From NCBI GenBank assembly GCA_965223305.1, contig CBDCWT010000030.1, positions 62,001 to 126,000 of the forward strand: 64,000 bases of DNA. Direction: 5' to 3'. A program made the position numbers and the translations under genes. Shown one piece after another: positions 36,153-43,055 of this stretch (position 1 is the first letter of the stretch; the number at the start of each line of letters is the position of its first letter). Source of the DNA: CBDCWT01 sp965223305. Lineage in GTDB: Bacteria > Planctomycetota > Planctomycetia > Pirellulales > Pirellulaceae. The notes under the pieces are model-generated. The model ran no database searches. It saw only the letters and a program-made list of their open reading frames with translations, and was not told where the DNA came from.

Positions 36153-36980
36153 CTAGATAATGTCGGCAAAGGTCTTCTCGGTCCGGCGAAAATAGCGAAC
36201 GCCAATCACCAAGAACAGGATGACGACCAACAGCGATAGCATGAACCCCGGCCAGTAGATGTCCGTTCGTCCGGCCAACGTAGCCCAACGAAAACCGTCG
36301 ATGACCCCGACCATGGGATTCAGCGAGTAGATCAGAAACCAGCCGTCGCCGATCTTCTCGCGCATGGTTGAACTCGGTAACCCAACGGGCGAGACCCAAA
36401 TGCCAAGCTGCACGAGAAACGGGATCACATATCGAAAATCACGGTACCTGACGTTGAGTGCGGTGATCAGTAGACCGGGTCCCATGGCAGCCAAGAAAGC
36501 GATGGCCACGAACAGCGGTAGCGTCAAGATCCGCCAATCAGGCCAGAAACGATACCAAGCCATCATCGCCAGCAAGATCAGGAACGAGATGGCGAAATCG
36601 ACGAAGCTCGTAATTACCGCACCTGCAGGTATGATCATCCGCGGAAAGTAAACCTTGGAAATCAGATTCGCGTTACTGACCACGCTCTGACTGGCGCCTG
36701 CCAACGAGGTGGAGAAGAACTGCCACGGCAACATCCCCGCACAGACCATGATCGGATAGGGCCCATCCCACGGTATTTCCGCCACGTTGTTGAAGAGGAG
36801 AGTCAGAATGAGGATCATCAGCAGTGGTTGGATGACTGCCCAGAGGACTCCCACCACAGTCTGCTTGTAGCGCACCGAAATGTCGCGCCACGCCAAGATG
36901 TAAAACAGCTCCCGGTAGCTCCACAAGTCACGCCAATAGTGACGTTCTGAGCGGCCGGGTTCGATAATCAGTTCACGCAT
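36153..36980 (-). CDS. wzm: Wzm-type ABC transporter permease
   Basis: A 275-residue ABC2-type permease with about six membrane helices (for example VVGVLWAVIQPLLMILILTL, FAISFLILLAMMAWYRFWPD). It has the N-terminal WRDISVRYKQ and the conserved MLPWQFFSTSLAGASQSVV region of polysaccharide exporters. It carries lipid-linked polysaccharide across the inner membrane with Wzt. It lies between the Fcl-Gmd fusion (17 bp upstream) and wzt (13 bp downstream). Confidence 0.92.
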   Translation of the reverse strand: MRELIIEPGRSERHYWRDLWSYRELFYILAWRDISVRYKQTVVGVLWAVIQPLLMILILTLLFNNVAEIPWDGPYPIMVCAGMLPWQFFSTSLAGASQSVVSNANLISKVYFPRMIIPAGAVITSFVDFAISFLILLAMMAWYRFWPDWRILTLPLFVAIAFLAAMGPGLLITALNVRYRDFRYVIPFLVQLGIWVSPVGLPSSTMREKIGDGWFLIYSLNPMVGVIDGFRWATLAGRTDIYWPGFMLSLLVVILFLVIGVRYFRRTEKTFADII

Positions 36981-36997
36981 GGATCGGCCAGGTGCAG

Positions 36998-39094
36998 CTA
37001 TAGCCGCACACCTTGTGTTGCCTCCCGCCTCGCAATCTCCATGTCATGCTCGACCATGATGCCGGCCAACTCACTCAGCGAGGTTGCCGGCTCCCAGCCG
37101 AGAACCGTCCGAGCCTTGGTGTAGTCACCTAGCAAGCGATCGACTTCGGTCGGCCGCAAGTAGCGCTGGTCCAGCTCGACGTGCTCGCGCCAGTCAAGTT
37201 CGACGTGCTGGAAAGCAAGATTGAGAAAGTCGCGAATCGAGTGGGATTGCCCAGTGGCCAGAATGAAGTCGTCCGGCTCGTGATGCTGCAGCATCAACCA
37301 CATTCCCTCGACGTAATCCAGCGCGTACCCCCAATCTCGTCGTGCGTCGAGATTGCCGAGGTACAGTTTCTCTTGCAGGCCCAGCTTGATCCGCGTTGCA
37401 GCGCGCGTGATCTTGCGCGTCACGAAAGTCTCGCCCCTTCGAGGCGACTCATGGTTGAACAAGATGCCGTTGCAAGCGAACAGGTCATAGGCAAGACGAT
37501 AGTTGACCGTCTGATGAAAGGCGAAGACCTTGGCGCAGGCGTACGGGCTTTGCGGTCGAAAAGGAGTCTGTTCGGTTTGCGGCGTTTCGACAACAGCGCC
37601 AAACATCTCGCTCGACGAAGCCTGGTAGACCCGCACTTCGCGTGAACGACTGAGCTGCCGAGCGGCATCGAGCACGTTCAAGGCGCCGGCACCAACAGTG
37701 TTGAGCGTATAGACCGGTTGGTCGAAGGAAACCCGCACGTGGCTCTGCGCGCCGAGATTGTAGATCTCGTCAGGCTGGATATCGAGCACCAGGTTGGTGA
37801 TGTTCTGACCGTCTGTCAGGTCGCCATAATGCAAGAACAGCCGAGCATCAGGTTCGTGCGGATCCGCATAAATATGGTCGATCCGGGAGGTGTTGAAACT
37901 GCTGCTGCGCCGCACCAACCCATGTACTTCATAGCCTTTGTGAAGTAGGAGCTCAGCTAAATAAGAGCCATCCTGGCCGGTAATCCCGGTGATAAAAGCG
38001 CGGCGGTCGAACGAAGTATCGCTCGAGTCGCTGCGGGGCGCGGCGTCGGTCTGCCGGACAGCCGTGGAATGTCCTGCAGCTACGCCAGCCGACCCTGCAT
38101 CTCCGTTGCCTTCCTGGCTCGGCACAGGCCGCGCTCGCTCGGCTGCTAAGATTTCACTACGGTGGTCCTCGTACCAAGCAATCGTCTGCAGCAGCCCCTC
38201 ACGAAAACTGGTCGTGGCCTCAAAACCGAAACTATGTTTGGCGCGCGAAGTGTCCAAGCAGCGGCGAGGCTGGCCGTCGGGCTGCGACGTATCCCAGCGG
38301 AATTGACCGGCATACCCGCAGAGATTGCGAATCAGCTCGGCGAGCTCCCGAATCGTGATCTCCTCGCCGCATCCCAAATTCACCGGGGCCGCGTCGTCGT
38401 AACGTTCGGCGGCCGCGACAATCCCCTCAGCAGCGTCCTTGACGAACAAGAACTCGCGCGATGCCGTTCCCGTGCCCCATACCTCGACTTCCGCTTGATG
38501 GGCCTCCCGAGCTTCGACGACCTTGCGGATCAGCGCCGGTATCACGTGGCTCGAGCCCAGATCGAAGTTGTCGCCGGGCCCGTAAAGATTTACCGGGAAG
38601 AGCGTGATGGCGTTGAAATCATACTGCTGCCGGTAAGCCTGCCCCTGGACCAGCAACATCTTTTTTGCCAGACCGTAGGGAGCGTTCGTTTCCTCGGGAT
38701 AGCCGTTCCAGAGATCCTCCTCGCGAAAGGGTACGGCGGTGTGCTTCGGGTAGGCACAGATCGTTCCAACCGAAACGAACTTCTCGACGTTGGCCAGCCG
38801 GGCCTCCTCCATCAAGTGAATCGCCATCGACGCATTGTCGTAGAAGAACTTCCCCGGATTCTCACGGTTGGCGCCGATCCCGCCCACCACAGCGGCGAGG
38901 TGGATGAGAACCTCAGGTCGCCGCTCCGCCAGCAAGCGGCGAATGGCCGGCGGGTGACGAAGGTCGTAGTCCCGGCTGCGAGGAACAAACACCTCTGCAG
39001 GGGAATGGCGTTCCAGCAACTCGCATACATGCTGGCCCAAGAAACCTGCACCCCCGGTGACCAAAATCCGGCGATCTTTCAAGGGTGAGGTCAT
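36998..39094 (-). CDS. Fused GDP-L-fucose synthase / GDP-mannose 4,6-dehydratase
   Basis: A 698-residue two-domain protein. Residues about 8-315 are GDP-L-fucose synthase (Fcl): ILVTGGAGFLGQHVCELLE, the HLAAVVGGIGANRENPG signature, a catalytic Tyr/Lys in NAPYGLAKKM and VNLYGPGDNFDL. A linker of roughly 45 residues rich in Gly/Ser/Ala follows. Residues about 368-690 are GDP-mannose 4,6-dehydratase (Gmd): FITGITGQDGSYLAELLL, SSSFNTSRIDHIY, QASSSEMFG, SPYACAKVF and ILFNHESPRRGETFVTRK. Together they convert GDP-mannose to GDP-fucose. The domains lie in reverse order to the reactions. No frameshift or stop separates them. It overlaps the GT4 gene upstream by four bases. Confidence 0.92.
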   Translation of the reverse strand: MTSPLKDRRILVTGGAGFLGQHVCELLERHSPAEVFVPRSRDYDLRHPPAIRRLLAERRPEVLIHLAAVVGGIGANRENPGKFFYDNASMAIHLMEEARLANVEKFVSVGTICAYPKHTAVPFREEDLWNGYPEETNAPYGLAKKMLLVQGQAYRQQYDFNAITLFPVNLYGPGDNFDLGSSHVIPALIRKVVEAREAHQAEVEVWGTGTASREFLFVKDAAEGIVAAAERYDDAAPVNLGCGEEITIRELAELIRNLCGYAGQFRWDTSQPDGQPRRCLDTSRAKHSFGFEATTSFREGLLQTIAWYEDHRSEILAAERARPVPSQEGNGDAGSAGVAAGHSTAVRQTDAAPRSDSSDTSFDRRAFITGITGQDGSYLAELLLHKGYEVHGLVRRSSSFNTSRIDHIYADPHEPDARLFLHYGDLTDGQNITNLVLDIQPDEIYNLGAQSHVRVSFDQPVYTLNTVGAGALNVLDAARQLSRSREVRVYQASSSEMFGAVVETPQTEQTPFRPQSPYACAKVFAFHQTVNYRLAYDLFACNGILFNHESPRRGETFVTRKITRAATRIKLGLQEKLYLGNLDARRDWGYALDYVEGMWLMLQHHEPDDFILATGQSHSIRDFLNLAFQHVELDWREHVELDQRYLRPTEVDRLLGDYTKARTVLGWEPATSLSELAGIMVEHDMEIARREATQGVRL

Positions 39095-40449
39095 TTTGGC
39101 GTAGCCTCCTCCGGCTGATCTATCGTATCCGGCGAGTTGGCCGGTACCGCGTCTGCCGAGTGTGAGACGGAAGATTGCGGCCTGCGAGCCGATGCAGCCC
39201 CCGTCGATCCCCTCGACGATTGTTCAAATAGCTCCATCAACAGAGTCGCAAATGAGTCGACGCTGATTCCCCGGTCAAACTGCCGCACCGCCAAGGCTCG
39301 AGCTCGCTCACCTCGACCTTCCAAATCATACGGAAATGCCGCCAACTCGGCGATCCTAGTGGCCAGGGCGGCAGGTTCCTCCGGAGAGACTACGAATCCG
39401 ACCTGCTCACGCTCAACCAACTCGGAAAGCTCGCAGCCCGCAGGGGCCACCGCCAGCACCGGCGTGCCCGAAGCCAGCACGCCATACAGCTTGCTGGGCA
39501 TCAGAAAGCCGATCACGCGTGGATCGACCGAGACGATATGAAGATCCGCAGCACTCAGCGACTCGGCCAACCGAGCCGCCGGTTGGTAGTCGACGAACAT
39601 CACATTGGCCAGTCCTCGTTGTCTGGCAGTCTTTTCCAATGACTTGCGCAATGCCCCGTCGCCGACAAGTACGATGGCGATCTCAGGATGCTCACGCAGG
39701 TTGTCGGCGGCGTCCAGCAGGTTCTCCAAACGTTGGCAGAACCCCAGATTCCCTGAGTGCATCACGACGAACTTGTCTTGCAGGCCGTACTCGGCGCGAA
39801 AAGGATTGTCGGTCTTGACCGGCTCGACCTTCGAACAGTCGACCCAGTTCGGGATCTTGGCAATCCGCCCCCCGTCGACACCTGCTGACATGAGTACCTT
39901 CCGCATATCATCGCTAAGCACGATAACTCTGTCAGCACGGCGGTAGATACTGAAGAAGTGTCTTCTCAGCAACCTGGTCATCAGGCTGTTCGGGACTCTT
40001 CCCAACGCCACGCCCAAGTCCGGGTAGATGTCCTGGAGGTAGACGACAAGCTGGCAACCGAACAACCGCCGCAGAATCGCCCCTACCCAACAGAGAAACG
40101 GTGGATCCGTTTCGACGATCACGATATCGGGACGCGGCCCGGAAACCGCGGCTATGGTCGCCATCAGGGAGTAACTGAACCAGTTCAACAGGCGCCCGAC
40201 GCTCGACGACTTGTCAAACTTGGAATGCCAAACCCGCCGTATCGTGACTCCTCGCCGCAGCTCCTGTCCGATCCGAACGTAGGCGGCAGCCGATGGATTG
40301 GAGTTGGGTTGCCCGGAGATGACCCTTACATCAAATTGCAGCGCGAGGTCTTCGCAGAGCTGCGTTAACAACTGACCGGTCGCTTCCGCGTCGGGGAAAT
40401 ACGACCGGTTCAGGAAGAGAATGCGCGGTTTGAAAGATGCAGATGCCAA
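39091..40449 (-). CDS. Family 4 glycosyltransferase (WbuB-like), TTG start
   Basis: A 452-residue GT-B enzyme resembling WbuB-type N-acetyl-fucosamine/fucose transferases: ILFLNRSYFPDAEATGQLL, VRVISGQPNSNP, VVYLQDIYPDLGVALG, FVVMHSGNLGFCQRLENLLD and SKLYGVLASGTPVLAVAPAG. The only start codon near the first core strand is a TTG at 40449. The C-terminal 40 residues are disordered and Ser/Ala-rich. This is the first gene of the long string after the NusG-like gene and the repeat-containing spacer. The neighbouring fucose genes make GDP-fucose a candidate donor (inference). Confidence 0.82.
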   Translation of the reverse strand: MASASFKPRILFLNRSYFPDAEATGQLLTQLCEDLALQFDVRVISGQPNSNPSAAAYVRIGQELRRGVTIRRVWHSKFDKSSSVGRLLNWFSYSLMATIAAVSGPRPDIVIVETDPPFLCWVGAILRRLFGCQLVVYLQDIYPDLGVALGRVPNSLMTRLLRRHFFSIYRRADRVIVLSDDMRKVLMSAGVDGGRIAKIPNWVDCSKVEPVKTDNPFRAEYGLQDKFVVMHSGNLGFCQRLENLLDAADNLREHPEIAIVLVGDGALRKSLEKTARQRGLANVMFVDYQPAARLAESLSAADLHIVSVDPRVIGFLMPSKLYGVLASGTPVLAVAPAGCELSELVEREQVGFVVSPEEPAALATRIAELAAFPYDLEGRGERARALAVRQFDRGISVDSFATLLMELFEQSSRGSTGAASARRPQSSVSHSADAVPANSPDTIDQPEEATPK

Positions 40450-40873
40450 ATGAACGTCACTCGGAGTCGCTAGCCAAATCGGGCGAGCGGTTAGCCCGGA
40501 CTACTCATGACTCGAAGCCTAAGTTTTGATGTTGCGCCGTTTCACTGTCTGGCGGGTGCAGACCGGCGAATTTGCCGGATTTTCGTAACGAAGCGTAGTT
40601 TTGATGTTGCGCTGCTGGCTCAATCGGAAGCGCGAAGCGTAAGCGAGGGAATTACTTACGTTGGTACACAACTCCCCCTCGCTAACGCTTCGGGTTCCGA
40701 ATAACGCGACGAATTCACCTGTTTTTCACCTGCCACACGGCGAAAAACGCAACCTCAAGACTCACGTTCCGCGCTGACGCGCCGCGCCAGCTCGACGAGT
40801 CACCCCGAGCGCGACGTGCTGAAGGCTGCCGCACGCGTAGTCTGTTGGGGAAGAGCAGGGGATGGGAGGAAGC
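40450..40873. other. Gene-free spacer between the two halves of the polysaccharide locus
   Basis: A 424-bp region with no credible gene. It contains two exact 16-bp copies of AGTTTTGATGTTGCGC (40522-40537 and 40597-40612), a palindrome CCGGCGAATTTGCCGG at 40563-40578, and one type B palindromic repeat (about 40618-40706). No clear sigma-70 promoter was recognised in it on the minus strand. It would be the leader of the 35-kb downstream gene string, so it is where an antitermination signal for the NusG-like protein would be expected. Confidence 0.6.
40618..40706. repeat. Type B palindromic repeat, copy 1
   Basis: The arms GCGAAGCGTAAGCGAGGGA and CCCTCGCTAACGCTTCGGGT form an imperfect inverted repeat around a 20-25 bp variable centre. 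The preceding GCTCAATCG and a nearby TGATGTTGCGC also recur with copies 2 and 3 (52549-52623, 52640-52726). This is the layout of REP/BIME-like elements. The hairpin could end or stall transcription. Confidence 0.75.
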
Positions 40874-41434
40874 CTACAGAGGTTCTACTTCGCAATCGTC
40901 CAGCAGCAGCGACGCGCCCTGCTGGAGGAAGTTGACAGCCACGAGCAACCGGGTCTCGCCCTCACGGCGGACGATAAACCCTTCGTATCCTCGAAAAGCG
41001 CCGGATCGAACGCAGACTGGTTCCCCGGCTTCGAGTCTCGACTCGGGTCGAAGCGGAACACCTGCCTCGATCAAGCCGTAGATTTGCTTCAAGTCGTGAG
41101 TCAGCCGCTGGTCGTCCCCGACAACGATGTCCCTTGAGATGCAGTTGGTTGTCAGTGCCTTATAGCGGTCATCCGGCGTGCCATAAAGAAACACGTAGTT
41201 GGAGAACATCGGCAGGAAGGACGTGCGAATCCGGCCGGCCGGCGAGCGCTGCCGATGCGCGATGATCGGGCAGTAAAAGGAGATCTCCAGCGACCGCAGC
41301 CGCCGCATGAGCTCTTTCTCGCGGCGCGAAAGCGTATAGAGTGCCCACCATTGCCGGCCCTCCTCATTCCCAGTCTCCGGTAACTCCAGCAGATTATCTG
41401 GAAAGATCTCCGGCTCTTTGCCAAGTATCGGCAT
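40874..41434 (-). CDS. NusG-family specialised transcription elongation factor
   Basis: A 186-residue NusG paralogue. The NGN domain starts at about residue 28 (QWWALYTLSRREKELMRRLR) and includes SFYCPIIAHRQRS and FLPMFSNYVFLYG. The C-terminal KOW domain follows (GEPVCVRSGAFRGYEGFIVR, then RLLVAVNFLQQGASLLL). Operon-specific NusG relatives (RfaH, UpxY, LoaP) reduce termination in long polysaccharide operons. Here the gene ends the first operon segment, 17 bp after the WecA-like gene, and directly precedes a gene string of about 35 kb. An RfaH/UpxY-like role is therefore likely, but the recognition element is not identified. Confidence 0.87.
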   Translation of the reverse strand: MPILGKEPEIFPDNLLELPETGNEEGRQWWALYTLSRREKELMRRLRSLEISFYCPIIAHRQRSPAGRIRTSFLPMFSNYVFLYGTPDDRYKALTTNCISRDIVVGDDQRLTHDLKQIYGLIEAGVPLRPESRLEAGEPVCVRSGAFRGYEGFIVRREGETRLLVAVNFLQQGASLLLDDCEVEPL

Positions 41435-41451
41435 TCGTCTTCCGCTTGGGG

Positions 41452-43008
41452 TTAGTGGTTGTGGGGTTCCAGGAAGGTCGACTCCGCCGTGCGATGGTCC
41501 TTCGTGGCGGAATCGAGTACTTGACCGCCAGTCGAGATGGCGTCGGCAACCAGCTCTAACAAGTGCGTCTCAAACGGCTTGAGTCCAGCGATCAGATCTC
41601 CCATCCAGGTGCAAGCGCTGCCAGCTTGGCAGGCTCCCGATATCCTCAGTCGACCGACCGTCGTAGTGTCGGCCACTAGCGGGATATCCGAGTACCAAAC
41701 CTCCGATTCACCTGGGGCTTCTCGCCGTTGCCACTTGGCGTGGTAGTCCTCGTTGATCGCCGGCAGGTGAACGTTTAACTCGACCGCGCTCAAGTCGAAC
41801 CGCTCGGCAAAGTCGGTGAGTGTCGACCAGAGTTCATCCCACCGCTGGTCACCTTGCAAGCGAGTCTCCAACGCGGCCGCCCCGCTACGCCGACGCTGCA
41901 CCGGAGCGAAAGAGTACGCCAGATGCCTCGCTCGGCGCAGCAAGAGTACCGATTCGCTGTAGCCAAACACGCGGGATACCACCAGCAGAGTCACCACCGC
42001 CAGGATCGAACCGTAGGCAACCAAGTCACTGTGTAGTGGGATGCTGATTAGCGCCCCGAGCGCCGTACAGAGACAGAGGATACCGACCGTGATGACCGTC
42101 TTGCTGCTGCCCAATCCATGCCGCTGCAGCGTGTGGTGCAAGTGCCCACGGTCTGTGGAGTAGATGCTGCGACCAGTCAGCTTCCGCCGCAAAATCGCCA
42201 TACAGGCATCGAGAATCGGGATCGTCCAGATCGCCAAGGGAGCCGCCAATGCCACCGTCGCGGGACCTTTGAACGACCCGCGGATCGCCAGGGCACCCAG
42301 CGTCAAACCGATAAACATGCTGCCGGCGTCCCCTAGAAATATCGACGCCGGAGGACGGTTATACACCAAGAAACCCGCCAGGCCACCCGCCATGGCGCAG
42401 GCCAGAAAGGCCTCGGTTGTGTGACCGGTCAGCATCGCCATCCCGGCAATCGCCAAGCTCAACACGATTCCCACCGAGGTCGCCAAACCGTCCGCGCCGT
42501 CCAGCAGATTCAGCGAGTTGATCGCACCCAGCAGCCAAAAAAAGGTGAAAGGAACCGCCAGCAGCCCCAGTTCGATTCTCGCGTCGAAAAGCGAGATGTT
42601 GTTGATAACCAGCCCGGATGCAACGATGGCGGTGGCCGCGGCAAGTTGGCCCAAGAGTTTTTGTCGGCCGCGCAGACCATAGCGATCGTCGATGATGCCG
42701 ACAACGCAGATGATCAGGGCACCGACTGCCAGGCCGATCACAAACTCAAGATCGCTACCCAGCACGAACTGCTGGGAATCGGAGAACGTCGCTACAACAA
42801 ATAGGGAGAGCATAAAGGCGATCATGATCGCCACCCCACCACCCAGCGGAATCTCCTGCCTGTGCAGTTTGCGGTACTCGTCCGGCGCGTCGACAATGCG
42901 CCAGCGAACCGCCAACCGCCGGACCAGTGGCGTCAGCGCCAGGCAAGACACGAAAGAGACGCCGATCGCGGTCAAGTAAAGCCGGCTGTCAAACAGAGGG
43001 TTGTTCAC
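41452..43008 (-). CDS. WecA/MraY-type polyprenyl-phosphate sugar-1-P transferase with C-terminal extension
   Basis: A 518-residue membrane enzyme that starts glycan assembly by loading a sugar-1-phosphate onto undecaprenyl phosphate. Residues about 1-345 have some ten helices and the family motifs: LGGGVAIMIAF, LNLLDGADGLATSVG, SIFLGDAGSMFIGLTLGAL and the His-rich loop RGHLHHTLQRHGLG. A soluble extension of about 170 residues follows (RRARHLAYSFAPVQRRR to the end), with a conserved-looking WDELWSTLTDFAERFDLSAV. Ordinary members stop near 350. The gene lies 47 bp downstream of the Wzc-like gene. Confidence 0.88.
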   Translation of the reverse strand: MNNPLFDSRLYLTAIGVSFVSCLALTPLVRRLAVRWRIVDAPDEYRKLHRQEIPLGGGVAIMIAFMLSLFVVATFSDSQQFVLGSDLEFVIGLAVGALIICVVGIIDDRYGLRGRQKLLGQLAAATAIVASGLVINNISLFDARIELGLLAVPFTFFWLLGAINSLNLLDGADGLATSVGIVLSLAIAGMAMLTGHTTEAFLACAMAGGLAGFLVYNRPPASIFLGDAGSMFIGLTLGALAIRGSFKGPATVALAAPLAIWTIPILDACMAILRRKLTGRSIYSTDRGHLHHTLQRHGLGSSKTVITVGILCLCTALGALISIPLHSDLVAYGSILAVVTLLVVSRVFGYSESVLLLRRARHLAYSFAPVQRRRSGAAALETRLQGDQRWDELWSTLTDFAERFDLSAVELNVHLPAINEDYHAKWQRREAPGESEVWYSDIPLVADTTTVGRLRISGACQAGSACTWMGDLIAGLKPFETHLLELVADAISTGGQVLDSATKDHRTAESTFLEPHNH

Positions 43009-43055
43009 GATTTCTCAACGGAAGTGGTGAAGTCCAAGACTCCTTAGTTGCCTCG

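Noticed and set aside
38162..39088. Plus-strand frame of 308 codons opposite Fcl-Gmd
   Set aside because: The minus strand has full catalytic motifs here; the plus-strand product has no recognisable features. Similar shadows at 32044-32844, 19386-20129 and 44184-44810 were also dropped.
40450..40873. E. coli-type ops element for the NusG paralogue
   Set aside because: No GGCGGTAGC-like sequence was seen on the minus strand of the leader.
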